From Bacteroidota bacterium (GTDB lineage Bacteria; Bacteroidota; Ignavibacteria; Tepidaquicellales; Tepidaquicellaceae): a stretch of DNA of 64,000 bases. A program made the translations under genes and the position numbers. The notes below the pieces were generated by a model. It did no database searches and was not told the origin of the DNA. It worked only from the letters and a program-made list of their open reading frames with translations. The stretch covers positions 104,824 to 168,823 of the forward strand of contig JAFDZP010000003.1 in the NCBI GenBank assembly GCA_018266835.1, given 5' to 3'. Of this stretch, positions 26,991 through 35,761 are shown piece after piece (the first letter of the stretch is position 1; each line of letters opens with the position of its first letter).

Positions 26991-28238
26991 TTACTTTATT
27001 CTTTTAATTACAACTAAAGTCTTATCATCAGAGTATGTTGCCTTTGCAGAAAACTTCTGCACATACTCTAAAATATTTTCGCAGATTTCCTTTGCGCTTT
27101 CATCTTTATATTTTCTCAGAAGGTCCTTTAAAGTTTCCTCTCCCAAAAAATTAAAATTTTCATCTGTTGCTTCAACTATGCCGTCTGTAAACATCACAAG
27201 AAAATCATCTTTATCAAGATTTATACTATCCGATAAATATTTTTGATTTGAAGAAATTCCAAGCACTGAGCCTGTTGCATCCAATGCTTCAATTGTATCT
27301 TTTGAATGATTATAAAAAAGCGGACTGTTGTGCCCCGCATTCACAAACATGCAAAGTCCTTTTTTATCTTCGTAAAGCTCGCAATAAAATAATGTAACAA
27401 ATCTTTCAAACGGAAAAGTTTCATAAACTAAATTGTTTACCTTACCTATCATTGTTGTCATTTTAATACTGTATTCTACTCCCATCTTAACAGCGCCGGA
27501 AACATAAAGCGCTTGCGCAGCTGCCGAAAATCCTTTTGAGGCAGCATCCCCTATAACAACTCCTAATCTGTCTGAACCTTCCTGCGAAAGATAGTCGAAG
27601 AAGTCACCGCCGACGACTTTATCAGGTAAAGATATTCCGAAGATTTCATAATTTCCGAATTTCTGTTCGTGTTCAGGCAGGATATTCTTCTGTATCTCCC
27701 GTGCCTTTTCCATCTCCTCTCTGTCTTCTTTGACTTTGAATTCTATTTGCCTTGAGCGCAGAAGATAGCTTAGTGTGGTGCTTATTATATTGAGTGTATT
27801 GGTAAGATTATCATGAAGATTCTTTGCATTGAAAGCAATAAGATACTGGTAAAGATGATAAGTCTCATCCTGTTTTCTTATTTTATAACGTTCCCCTACT
27901 CCTGTTGCAGAGAACGTGAGAATTCCTTTTTGAACAAGATATGTATCCGATTCTTTTGCCATTACAGAGCGGTGCGCCCCTACCTCTTTGAACTTTGGAT
28001 AATTAGCAACTAATATTTCATAATTTTTTTCAATCGGGTCCATATCACCGACCTGCTCTATTAAAATATATCCCGTCTTCGTTTCGTTGAGTCTCCACAA
28101 TCTTCCTCCGATAATTTCCGTGGTCTCTGTTTTAATTATCTGTTCAAGCACGTATAGCAGCAGCTCTTCGTTCTTCTCGTAATTCGGCGCTTCCTTTATA
28201 ATATTATCTAATGTCTTGTAGAGTTTTCTTTGTTCCAT
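26991..28238 (-). CDS. PP2C-type SpoIIE phosphatase (RsbU-like) with N-terminal sensor region
   Basis: The C-terminal half (from about residue 170) is a SpoIIE/PP2C phosphatase: an MEKAREIQKNILP helix, KVVGGDFFDYL, GVVIGDAASKGFSAA and MFTDGIVEATDENFNFLG carry the metal-binding aspartates. The N-terminal ~165 residues (TTEIIGGRLWRLNETKTGYILIEQVGD) resemble a GAF-like sensor, followed by a short coiled linker. Such enzymes dephosphorylate anti-anti-sigma (STAS) proteins in partner-switching pathways. No STAS or anti-sigma kinase gene lies nearby. Cytoplasmic. It follows the YihY gene by 28 bases on the same strand, so the two may be co-transcribed. Confidence 0.87.
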   Translation of the reverse strand: MEQRKLYKTLDNIIKEAPNYEKNEELLLYVLEQIIKTETTEIIGGRLWRLNETKTGYILIEQVGDMDPIEKNYEILVANYPKFKEVGAHRSVMAKESDTYLVQKGILTFSATGVGERYKIRKQDETYHLYQYLIAFNAKNLHDNLTNTLNIISTTLSYLLRSRQIEFKVKEDREEMEKAREIQKNILPEHEQKFGNYEIFGISLPDKVVGGDFFDYLSQEGSDRLGVVIGDAASKGFSAAAQALYVSGAVKMGVEYSIKMTTMIGKVNNLVYETFPFERFVTLFYCELYEDKKGLCMFVNAGHNSPLFYNHSKDTIEALDATGSVLGISSNQKYLSDSINLDKDDFLVMFTDGIVEATDENFNFLGEETLKDLLRKYKDESAKEICENILEYVQKFSAKATYSDDKTLVVIKRIK

Positions 28239-28266
28239 GATTGTTTTTACTTATTACAAAATTGTT

Positions 28267-29178
28267 TTACAGTATTTTTAGTCTGTTTCTGTTTAGATAA
28301 ATTGCTCCCATTTCACCGCCGACAACAAAAATTACCGCAACATAATAAATCCAGAATATAAAAATAACCAGCGCTGCATAAGTTCCGTAAACTCTTCCGA
28401 AGTTTGCGAACTTCAGAATATACAACGAAAATAAATGCTTTAAAATCTCAAACAGTATTGCAGAAATATATGATGAAAATAGCACGACTTTCTTCGGAAT
28501 ATTCTGGTATGGCACAAACCTGTAAATTATGTAAAACAGTATGTATGAAATTGCATAAGCAATTAAAACTGATACCGTACTCTGCAGAAAGCTTAAACTG
28601 ACTTCAAATCCGAAAACTCCTTTTGATACAATTTCTACTAAGGTTACAGTATATGTTGCAACCAGACTCAATATAAATAACAGAATTGTTGAGAGAGCCA
28701 GAATTATGTCTCTTATCTTCAGAATGAAATAATTTTTTTCAATCTTAAGATTATAAATTCTGCTGAGCACATCTCTGAAGGCACTGAATAACCCGCTAAC
28801 AGTCCAAAGCATACCGACTAACCCTATTATACCTGTTATCCATGTATTATTTGAAAGCTCACGTATTCTATCTAGCAGCTCCCCCGTAATTCTGTTACGC
28901 ATTTCTACAGGAATCGGAATAAGATGGTTTAAATTATCATTAAGCTTTTCTATTGAGACTGACCTGTCTAAATATAATCCAAGAATTGTAAAAAGAATTA
29001 AAAGAAAAGGAACTATGCATAACAGGAAATTAAATGCCACGCCGGATGACATAATCCATATATGGTCCAGCTCAAATCTATTGATTAATTTTATTACATA
29101 ATAGCGGACCGTAACATATATACGTTTTATCCTGAGATATTTTCTGAAATCCTGTATTCTATCGAGAATGAAATTCAA
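28267..29178 (-). CDS. YihY/BrkB family inner-membrane protein
   Basis: A 303-residue integral membrane protein with about six helices. The family pattern is visible: SSGVAFNFLLCIVPFLLILFTILG at the first helix, GIIGLVGMLWTVSGLFSAFRDVLSRIYN in the middle and GTYAALVIFIFWIYYVAVIFVVGGE near the end. YihY/BrkB proteins were once called ribonuclease BN; their true function is unsettled and they may be transporters. The frame starts with TTG at 29178, seven bases after hutH ends, suggesting coupling. There is no nearby ATG. Confidence 0.88.
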   Translation of the reverse strand: MNFILDRIQDFRKYLRIKRIYVTVRYYVIKLINRFELDHIWIMSSGVAFNFLLCIVPFLLILFTILGLYLDRSVSIEKLNDNLNHLIPIPVEMRNRITGELLDRIRELSNNTWITGIIGLVGMLWTVSGLFSAFRDVLSRIYNLKIEKNYFILKIRDIILALSTILLFILSLVATYTVTLVEIVSKGVFGFEVSLSFLQSTVSVLIAYAISYILFYIIYRFVPYQNIPKKVVLFSSYISAILFEILKHLFSLYILKFANFGRVYGTYAALVIFIFWIYYVAVIFVVGGEMGAIYLNRNRLKIL

Positions 29179-29185
29179 TTATCTT

Positions 29186-30718
29186 TTATAATTTACCGGT
29201 TACTTTTTCTACTGCAGGTAAAAAATTGTTATCAAGAATAATACTTTTCATATTTTCAATTTCGAGATTCAAAATGCCGTCGTTAGAAATATGTTTTGAT
29301 TTTTTTCTTATTAACTGATATGCTGCATTTACTCCCGCGCCGCTTTTCATAGGGAGATGGAAATCAAGTCCCTGCGCTGCGCATAAAAATTCAATAGCTA
29401 TTACATTTTTAACATTCTCAGTTACATTAAAAAATTTTCTTGCGCCGATAGAACCCATTGAATTATGGTCTTCCTGATTTGCGCTTGTGGGGATAGAATC
29501 AACTGATGCAGGATGAGATAAAACTTTGTTTTCACTTACAAGCGCGGCTGATGTGTATTGCGCAATCATAAGTCCTGAATGTAAGCCGCCTTTATCTGTT
29601 AAAAATCTTGGAAGACCGCTTAAGCTGCCGTCAACAATTCTAGCAGTTCTTCTTTCACAAATACTTCCCAGTTCGGATATTGCAATCGCAAGAAAATCTG
29701 CAATAAATGCAACAGGCTCGCCATGAAAATTTCCTCCGCTGATGTATTCCCCTGTCTCGGGAAAAATCAAAGGATTATCTGTAACTGAATTTATTTCAGT
29801 CTCTAAAATTCCTTTACAGTAATTAACAGTATCTCTCACTGCGCCATGTACCTGCGGCATACATCTAAGCGAATATGCATCCTGAATTTTTACTTTATGG
29901 TCATGCGATTTCATTATCTCGCTGTTCTTCAGTAATGCTCTTAAATTAGATGCGCATTTTGTTTGCCCGGCATGCGGACGCATTTCATGAATTTTTTTAT
30001 CGAAGGCATTTTCAATTCCTCTCATTGCATCAAGTGACATCGCGCCTGATATATCTGCAAGCTTGCAAAGATTTATTGCATCGTAAATTGATTTACATAC
30101 ATAGGCTGTCATCATCTGCGTGCCATTAATAAGAGCAAGACCTTCCTTAGCAGAAAGCTGAACAGGTTTAAGTCCGCATTTTTTTAATGCAGCGGAGGAA
30201 GAAATTACTCTTCCGTTAAGTTTACACTTTCCTTCACCTATTAATGCAAGAGCAAGCTGTGAAAGCGGAGACAAATCTCCCGAGCTTCCGACTGAACCTT
30301 GCGAAGGTATCAATGGAATTAAACCTGAATTAAAAAATTTTATGAGCGATTCCAGAAGTTCTAACCGCACACCTGAAAATCCTTTAGCCAGAGAATTAAT
30401 CCTGAATAAAATCATCAGCCTTACAACGTCATCAGGAATTAAATTCCCGACTCCCGCCGAATGAGATTTTACAAGATTATGCTGAAGGATGTTTATATCT
30501 TTAACAGAAATTTTTACGTTTTTGAACTCGCCGAATCCTGTTGTGATTCCATAGATAACTTCATCTTTTGCAATCCATTCCTCAACTAATTTTCGCGAAG
30601 CGTTTACTTTTTTTGCCGAAGCCGGGTGCAGCTTCAGTTTCAAGCCCTGTCTAATAATAGAAATTGAATTCTCTACTGTGAGATTACTGCCGTCAATTAT
30701 ATACTCGTTTTTTGCCAT
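29186..30718 (-). CDS. hutH: Histidine ammonia-lyase-like MIO enzyme
   Basis: Aromatic amino acid lyase that converts L-histidine to urocanate and ammonia. Visible features are YGITTGFGEF (Tyr56 base), NLVKSHSAGVG with the Ser-His pair typical of histidine specificity, VQDAYSLRC-like QDAYSLRCMPQVHGA, and TSANQEDHNSMG. The MIO-forming tripeptide normally reads Ala-Ser-Gly; here it is Ser-Ser-Gly (145-147, GSVGSSGDLSPLSQ). Length 510 aa is normal. No hutU, hutI or hutG is present, so it is a lone hut gene followed by an unrelated membrane gene. Cytoplasmic homotetramer in the family. Confidence 0.88.
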   Translation of the reverse strand: MAKNEYIIDGSNLTVENSISIIRQGLKLKLHPASAKKVNASRKLVEEWIAKDEVIYGITTGFGEFKNVKISVKDINILQHNLVKSHSAGVGNLIPDDVVRLMILFRINSLAKGFSGVRLELLESLIKFFNSGLIPLIPSQGSVGSSGDLSPLSQLALALIGEGKCKLNGRVISSSAALKKCGLKPVQLSAKEGLALINGTQMMTAYVCKSIYDAINLCKLADISGAMSLDAMRGIENAFDKKIHEMRPHAGQTKCASNLRALLKNSEIMKSHDHKVKIQDAYSLRCMPQVHGAVRDTVNYCKGILETEINSVTDNPLIFPETGEYISGGNFHGEPVAFIADFLAIAISELGSICERRTARIVDGSLSGLPRFLTDKGGLHSGLMIAQYTSAALVSENKVLSHPASVDSIPTSANQEDHNSMGSIGARKFFNVTENVKNVIAIEFLCAAQGLDFHLPMKSGAGVNAAYQLIRKKSKHISNDGILNLEIENMKSIILDNNFLPAVEKVTGKL

Positions 30719-30920
30719 TATTTATATAAAGTATTCAATATAAAGAGATAAGCCCGTATTTTAAATGTAGAAAAAATTAAAAATCCTTATTACTACTAAT
30801 GGGGAGGATTTAGTGGAAGGTTAAAAGAAAAGTTTGTAAATTAATTACAGCTTTTGTTCTTTCTCAATATAGATTCAGAATATAGAATTTTGAAAAGACA
30901 GATTTTATTTTGCAGAAAAA

Positions 30921-31213
30921 CCCGACTTTTTCCCGACTTATTTCAATATAAAAAATATCGGTACCGAAGGTTCGACTTGGCGAATTGTTTTTACAACAAC
31001 GGATTTTCAAAACCCGACTTTTTTCCTACTTTTGTTAAATAAACCTGCCAAGTTCGCAGATCCTGTCAGGTTGGAAAAATTGTTTTAAGAAGACCTGACA
31101 GGATTAAAAACCTGTCAGGTCTGTTAAACAAAAATCCGACTTTTCCCGACTTTTATTCAAAAATTGAATTTGGAGATTGCCGAAAGAAAAAACCCGACCA
31201 AAACCCGACTTTT
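30921..31213. repeat. Cluster of CCCGACTTTT repeats
   Basis: Copies of CCCGACTT(TT) or one-base variants start at 30921, 30932, 31013, 31135 (TCCGACTTTT), 31145, 31193 (CCCGACCA) and 31204, all on the plus strand. Several come in pairs 10-11 bases apart. Two copies (31145 and 31204) extend to CCCGACTTTTATTCAA, and 30932 continues ATTTCAA. Spacing between groups is irregular. The region lies within 400 bases upstream of nothing but the 3' end of the Xer gene and the hutH promoter. Function unknown. Confidence 0.75.
31092..31121 (-). terminator. GACCTGACAGG hairpin, second copy
   Basis: GACCTGACAGG, loop ATTAAAAA, CCTGTCAGGTC: identical in stem and loop to 12993-13022. Here it is not next to a stop codon: the nearest minus-strand gene end upstream is more than a gene away. 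It is therefore better viewed as a dispersed repeat that can act as a terminator elsewhere. A related half stem (CCTGTCAGGTT) lies at 31062-31072. Confidence 0.7.
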
Positions 31214-31305
31214 ATTCAATTTATAATTAACTATAAATAATTGATAGAGATGCTCTATAAAACGATTTTATACATTATACATTCTACTTTATACTTAATA
31301 CAAAA

Positions 31306-32199
31306 TCAGGCTCTTGGATGTGATTGTTTATAAACCTTCTTCAGTTTTTCAGGAGAAATGTGAGTATAAACCTGTGTTGTGGAAAGTGACTCATGACCTA
31401 GCAAGTCCTTAACTGCCCGAATATCTGCTCCCTTATCTAATAAGTGAGAAGCAAATGTATGGCGGAGAATATGAGGAGATTTTTTTTTGAGTTCAGTTAT
31501 GCCTTCAAGTGATTTTTTTGTAATGCGATTGACCTGCATTGGATATAACTTGGTGCCGTTAGAACTAAGAAATAAAATATCCGAGTTGCCTTCTGCAGGA
31601 ACAGGTCTGATTTTCAGATATTTGTTAATGCTTTGCTCTGCATTTTTTCCGAACGGAACGATTCGTTCTTTAGAGCCTTTGCCGAAAACTTTAATCGTTT
31701 TATTAGCGAAGTTAATATTGCTGGTTTTGAGATTTATTAATTCTGAAAGACGGATACCGGTGGAATAAAATAATTCCATTATAGCTGCATCCAGAGGTTT
31801 CCTGTCTTCAGTTTGTTCGGGCTCAAAAAGTTTTTCCGCTTCTGATTCAGTAAGATAAGAAGGAAGTTTTTTATCAAGCTTGGGGAATATCAGAGTCGCG
31901 GCAGTGTTCTTCTTTATATATTTTTTCTTTGCAAGATATTTGAAGAAGGATTTCAGCAATGAGATTTTTCTTGAGATGCTTCGGTTTGAATAATCTTCAT
32001 CGAATAAATCAGCTACGAATGATTTTAAAATAGGAAGCTCAATATCATTTAAATCAAATTCATTTTTTCCGAATGTAAGCGTAAGGAAATTTTCAAACTG
32101 CTTTAAATCATTTTCATAGGAGGTAATAGTATGCGGTGAGTAATTTAAGCTTACTTTAAGATAACTGAGATATTCCTGTATGTACTTATTAAAGTTCAT
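31306..32199 (-). CDS. Tyrosine recombinase XerC/XerD family
   Basis: Site-specific recombinase. Counting from the TTG that opens the frame three codons earlier (32208), the catalytic set is R153 (STGIRLSEL), K177, H246 and R249 (HILRHTFASHLL), H272 (GHESLSTT) and Tyr281 (VYTHIS). The N-terminal SAM-like core-binding domain occupies about 5-95. Length and motifs fit chromosome-dimer-resolution Xer proteins better than phage integrases. The ATG at 32199 overlaps the flippase stop by 11 bases, indicating coupling. XerC and XerD cannot be told apart here. No dif site was identified. Confidence 0.9.
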   Translation of the reverse strand: MNFNKYIQEYLSYLKVSLNYSPHTITSYENDLKQFENFLTLTFGKNEFDLNDIELPILKSFVADLFDEDYSNRSISRKISLLKSFFKYLAKKKYIKKNTAATLIFPKLDKKLPSYLTESEAEKLFEPEQTEDRKPLDAAIMELFYSTGIRLSELINLKTSNINFANKTIKVFGKGSKERIVPFGKNAEQSINKYLKIRPVPAEGNSDILFLSSNGTKLYPMQVNRITKKSLEGITELKKKSPHILRHTFASHLLDKGADIRAVKDLLGHESLSTTQVYTHISPEKLKKVYKQSHPRA

Positions 32200-33676
32200 C
32201 CGGCACAATTTGTTTAGCGGGTTTTTTAATACCTCTTAAACTTTTAATATCATTTAATGTAATTATCTTAAAAGCAAAAATTAAAACAAAAAATAGTACT
32301 ATATAAAGAATTTTAAAATACCACTCGTGGAGAAACGTTCCTGCAGTAAAGGAATAAATAATAAACGTAGCTATAGTGGAAAAGAAAATCAGATATATTT
32401 TACTGAACTCGTAATCAACTTTGTAGAACTTTTTTGTAATCATATATATGCCAATCATCATTGCAAGGTAACTGAAAAGCGTTGCATAAGCAGCGCCGGT
32501 AATTCCGAATTTAGGTATGAGAGCAAAGTTTACAATTATGTTCATTGCTGCGCCAATGCCGGTAATAAGCGGGAGATATTTTGTTTTTTTCTCTATGTAA
32601 ATCCCCGCCATGAGATTTATATATATACCATAGAATAAATATCCGGCAAGAACAATGGGAACAATGTATAATCCCGACCAGTATGCTTTACCCAACAGAT
32701 ATCCTTTAAACGGTAAAGGAATTTTTACAATGTTCTCTATATAAAAACTGAAGAATAAAAATAACACGCATGCAGCAAAAATAAAGAGTGTCATTATCTT
32801 TGAAAATATCTGTTTTGCATTTGGCTCTTTAGCAGTTTGTAAAAAGAACGGTCTCCATGCAAATTCATATATCGAGCAGAAAAGCATCATCAGAATTCCC
32901 ATACGGTAATTTGCCTGATAAATACCCACAGTTTGTTCATTGGTAAGATATCGAAGGATTGGTCTGTCAATCACCTGCACTAAATTCGCTCCTATACCTG
33001 CGGGAATAAGAGGAATAGAAAATTTAAGAATCTCTTTATAAAGCTGTTTGTTGAATCTGAAAGTTAAATTTTTGAATATAAGAGGAAGAAAGATTATAAA
33101 AGTTACGCCCGATGCAATTGCATTAGCTAAAAAAATTGCCTCAATTCCCCAGCGAAAAACTAAGAGGAAAAGTATATTAAGACTCACATTAATAGTTATG
33201 CTTAATACCTTTAATGTACCGAAGACTTTTGCTCTACGTCTTAATCTCAGGTAAGCAAATGGAATCAAGACGGCAGCATCAAAGAATAAAATCAGCGCAG
33301 AGTATCTTAATAATATCGGCGCGCGTTCAGGCGCTAACTGAAAAAGCGGAGCAAGATTTACAGGGAAAATGAAAAGTACAGCACTGAGAATGAATGAGTT
33401 TATAAAAATTGAAAAGTATGGTAAGGAGAAATTATCTTTCTTATCACCTATTTCGAGTGTTGATGCAAATTTAAAGTAGCCTGATTCAAATCCTATAGAA
33501 AAAAATACATTAAGAATTGCGATGTAAGCAAAAAGATTTGCCTGAATTCCGAACTCAGAAGGAGAAAAAATATTGGTGTAAAGCGGGACTAAAATAAATG
33601 CAAGAAATCTTTGAATGACAGTACTTGTGCCGTAAATGAGCGTGTCTTTGGATAAAGATTTAATTTTGTCTCGCAT
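32189..33676 (-). CDS. Polysaccharide flippase (Wzx/MATE-like, oligosaccharide exporter)
   Basis: A 495-residue integral membrane protein with about 12-14 helices. The N-terminus LSKDTLIYGTSTVIQRFLAFILVPLYTNIFSPSEFG matches the polysaccharide biosynthesis/export (PST) family, as does GITGAAYATLFSYLAMMIGIY near residue 395. These proteins flip lipid-linked glycan units across the inner membrane. No other glycan cluster genes are adjacent, which is unusual for a Wzx, so the substrate is open. Its 3' end overlaps the recombinase start. It has its own upstream gap. Confidence 0.87.
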   Translation of the reverse strand: MRDKIKSLSKDTLIYGTSTVIQRFLAFILVPLYTNIFSPSEFGIQANLFAYIAILNVFFSIGFESGYFKFASTLEIGDKKDNFSLPYFSIFINSFILSAVLFIFPVNLAPLFQLAPERAPILLRYSALILFFDAAVLIPFAYLRLRRRAKVFGTLKVLSITINVSLNILFLLVFRWGIEAIFLANAIASGVTFIIFLPLIFKNLTFRFNKQLYKEILKFSIPLIPAGIGANLVQVIDRPILRYLTNEQTVGIYQANYRMGILMMLFCSIYEFAWRPFFLQTAKEPNAKQIFSKIMTLFIFAACVLFLFFSFYIENIVKIPLPFKGYLLGKAYWSGLYIVPIVLAGYLFYGIYINLMAGIYIEKKTKYLPLITGIGAAMNIIVNFALIPKFGITGAAYATLFSYLAMMIGIYMITKKFYKVDYEFSKIYLIFFSTIATFIIYSFTAGTFLHEWYFKILYIVLFFVLIFAFKIITLNDIKSLRGIKKPAKQIVPDEL

Positions 33677-33726
33677 TGTAAATCAAAAATACTTAATTAC
33701 AAAATCTTATGAAATGATAATCATAT

Positions 33727-33769
33727 AAAAAAAGCCGCATCGAAATGAATCGATAGCGGCTTTAAAAAA
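33727..33769 (-). terminator. Terminator of the small secreted protein gene
   Basis: A stem AAAGCCGCATCGA / TCGATAGCGGCTTT with one mismatch/bulge, loop AATGAA, and long A/T runs on both sides. It follows the minus-strand stop at 33785. Confidence 0.8.
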
Positions 33770-33784
33770 ATAACTGTATTAAGA

Positions 33785-34201
33785 TTACTTCTTAGGAATA
33801 ATCTCAATCAAAGCAGAAGTAACTGTTCTGTCTTTGCTGTCCAGTAGAAATACTCTGTATATACCGGATTTGTCGAAACTTAAATCTTCGCCTTCAAAGT
33901 ATATGTAACTCATATCAGGACTTACTGTGTAAGGGAATTTTTTGTAGTAATCAAATTTGCCGGTATTCATATTTAATTTATCAAATTGAATGTGGCAATC
34001 GCTTAAACCTAATGCGTAACTGCATTTAACCATTACTGTTAAATACCCTGTTGTGAATCTGTCGCTGATATCGATTTCACCTGATGAACCGTAGCTTGAA
34101 CAGAAATACATTACAGGACCGTTTTGAGCATAAGATTTGTGGCTGGCTCCAAATAAGATTACGATAGCCACCATGCAGAAAAATAGTTTAAGTTTTGACA
34201 T
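33785..34201 (-). CDS. Small secreted protein of the YFC/DRFTTG pair (copy 1)
   Basis: The 138-residue protein has a signal peptide cleaved near SYAQ (about residue 26). The mature part contains MYFCSSYGSSGEIDISDRFTTGYLTVMV, a central FPYTVSPDMSYIYFEGEDLSF segment and GIYRVFLLDSKDRTV. The same order of motifs is found in the next gene upstream (34279), a lipoprotein. Mature residues look like a beta-sandwich with two cysteines (CSSY and CHIQ). I do not recognise the family. No catalytic residues are apparent; an envelope-associated binding or structural role is only a guess. Confidence 0.65.
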   Translation of the reverse strand: MSKLKLFFCMVAIVILFGASHKSYAQNGPVMYFCSSYGSSGEIDISDRFTTGYLTVMVKCSYALGLSDCHIQFDKLNMNTGKFDYYKKFPYTVSPDMSYIYFEGEDLSFDKSGIYRVFLLDSKDRTVTSALIEIIPKK

Positions 34202-34278
34202 TTATTACCTTTCGTTTTGGTTTATGAAAAAATTATTTATTTAATTCACTTGTTTAAAAAAAGTTCCCGAGAAAATTT

Positions 34279-34818
34279 TTATTTTGTAACTTCAACTTCG
34301 CCGCTGCAAATTGGTGTTCCGTCAATTTTTTGCATGGTTACTTTATATGTACCGGGTGAAGTGAATTTTAATCTCTTTTTATCCTGGAAATATGTGTAAT
34401 CCCAGTTTGCCTGTACATCAAATGGAACTGTATCAATTATTTTTTCGCTGATTTTATCGCCATCGGCATCTTTTATTTTTGTCATTCTTAATTCAACTTT
34501 GCCTACTCCTAATGGTTTATCTGTTCTAACCATTACTGTAAGCCATCCGGTTGTAAATCTGTCGCTAACTCCGATTTCTTTTCCGTTTTTGTAGTCTTCG
34601 CAGAAATAAAGTTTGCTGCCGGCAGTTTCTTCTTTTTCAGTTGTGGATTCTTTTTTTGTTTCTTCTTTAGTTGTTTCTTTTTTAGTCGTTTCTTCTTTTT
34701 TATCTGTTTTCTCTTTTTCTTTATCTGCCATTTCTTTCACTTTACTGCAGGCAGTTAAAAGTGTGAAACTTACAACAATTGCCAGAACAAATTTTAAGTT
34801 GTAGAAAGTATTTTTCAT
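34279..34818 (-). CDS. Lipoprotein of the YFC/DRFTTG pair (copy 2)
   Basis: A lipoprotein signal with lipobox LLTAC (Cys24) is followed by a striking low-complexity linker of Lys, Glu and Thr (about residues 30-65). The globular domain starts LYFCEDYKNGKEIGVSDRFTTGWLTVMV. That domain is homologous to the protein at 33785: YFC, GxEI.VSDRFTTG.LTVMV, a V.F...Y.YF segment, F...GTYKVT and I.SGEVEV. The charged linker presumably spans from the membrane anchor to a distant site. Both genes are on the same strand, 77 bases apart. Confidence 0.68.
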   Translation of the reverse strand: MKNTFYNLKFVLAIVVSFTLLTACSKVKEMADKEKEKTDKKEETTKKETTKEETKKESTTEKEETAGSKLYFCEDYKNGKEIGVSDRFTTGWLTVMVRTDKPLGVGKVELRMTKIKDADGDKISEKIIDTVPFDVQANWDYTYFQDKKRLKFTSPGTYKVTMQKIDGTPICSGEVEVTK

Positions 34819-34900
34819 ATAAAAAGATTTAGGTTGAATATTGATGTAAAATAAGCTTATAACGACTGATTTTCAAGACAGAAGTCATTTTTTATTGTTT

Positions 34901-35761
34901 TCAGTTTATGAAGTCAAGAGATATATCCAATGATTTAGATGAATGAGTTAAAGCCCCTGCAGATATAAAATCTATGCCTTTAATTTTTGAATAGTTAGAA
35001 ATTGTTTCTAAATTTATACCGCCGGAGATTTCAATTTTGAATTCTCCTTTAATAATTTTTACAGCTTCCTTAACATCGTTAAGATTGAAGTTATCAAGCA
35101 GGATTATATCAACTATTCCTTTGCCAAGTGTGCAGACAATCATAAGCTCAAAGAGATTTTTCACTTCAATCTCTATCTTAAAGTTCTTTTTAACAGAAGT
35201 GAGTCTGTTAAGAGTATTTTCAATTCCACCATTTGCTTCAATGTGATTATCTTTAATTAGCATCATATCATAAAGACCGATTCTGTGATTTGTACCTCCG
35301 CCGATTTTCACAGCAAGCTTTTCAAACAAACGGAAGTTAGGTGTGGTTTTTCTTGTATCAAGAATTCTGACCCGGGGATTGTTCAAATTTTGAATGAACC
35401 TGTTTGTCAGAGTAGATATGCCGCTCATTCTTTGTAGAATATTTAAGGCAGTTCGCTCACCTTTTAATAAAGTTCGTGTGCTTCCTGAAATTTCACCAAG
35501 TACGGTTCCTTTTTTTAACTTGTCACCATCTTTTACGAAGAACTTTACCTTGGTATTTTTATCAAGTAAATCAAAAACAAGCTTGAATATTTTTAAACCT
35601 GAAATTATACCTTCTTCCTTCAAAAGAATTTTAGCTGTCGAAACATTTTTAGCAGGTATAAGATTATCAGTTGTAATATCACCGGTACCGATATCTTCCT
35701 TCAGCGTCATTTTTATCAGACGTGAAGCTTCGTTCATATCAAAATTGTTATAGTAATTCAT
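34901..35761 (-). CDS. nadC: Nicotinate-nucleotide pyrophosphorylase (NadC)
   Basis: Quinolinate phosphoribosyltransferase of NAD synthesis: quinolinate plus PRPP gives nicotinate mononucleotide, CO2 and PPi. Family motifs are LKEDIGTGDITTDNLIP at the N-terminus, the GERTALNILQRMSGISTLT segment, RILDTRKTTPNFRLFEKLAVKIGGGTNHRIGLYDMMLIKDNHI (active-site Arg/Lys/His), and ISGGINLETISNY. Length (286 aa) is normal. Its ATG overlaps the stop of the 56-residue Trm112-like gene by one base, so the two are translationally coupled. nadA and nadB are not in the window. Confidence 0.95.
   Translation of the reverse strand: MNYYNNFDMNEASRLIKMTLKEDIGTGDITTDNLIPAKNVSTAKILLKEEGIISGLKIFKLVFDLLDKNTKVKFFVKDGDKLKKGTVLGEISGSTRTLLKGERTALNILQRMSGISTLTNRFIQNLNNPRVRILDTRKTTPNFRLFEKLAVKIGGGTNHRIGLYDMMLIKDNHIEANGGIENTLNRLTSVKKNFKIEIEVKNLFELMIVCTLGKGIVDIILLDNFNLNDVKEAVKIIKGEFKIEISGGINLETISNYSKIKGIDFISAGALTHSSKSLDISLDFIN

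Larger units (their letters stand above)
30719..31305. other. Repeat-bearing intergenic region
   Basis: About 590 bases without a credible gene between hutH and the Xer recombinase, both transcribed on the minus strand. It holds a cluster of CCCGACTTTT-type repeats (30921-31213) and the GACCTGACAGG hairpin (31092-31121). The short open frame at 30854-31042 has repeat-derived composition and is not supported as a gene. Confidence 0.6.

Noticed and set aside
30968-30978. GGTTCGACTTG, which resembles a tRNA T-loop
   Set aside because: Flanking bases cannot form the 5-bp T stem or an acceptor stem, and no anticodon arm is found upstream; it is probably part of the CCCGAC repeat cluster.
30921-31213. 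CCCGAC repeats considered as a CRISPR array
   Set aside because: Repeat unit is only 8-10 bases, spacing is irregular, and no cas genes are present.
31306-32199. Xer-type gene as a phage or integron integrase
   Set aside because: No phage genes, attC-like sites or cassette arrays are nearby; motif layout and length fit chromosomal Xer recombinases.
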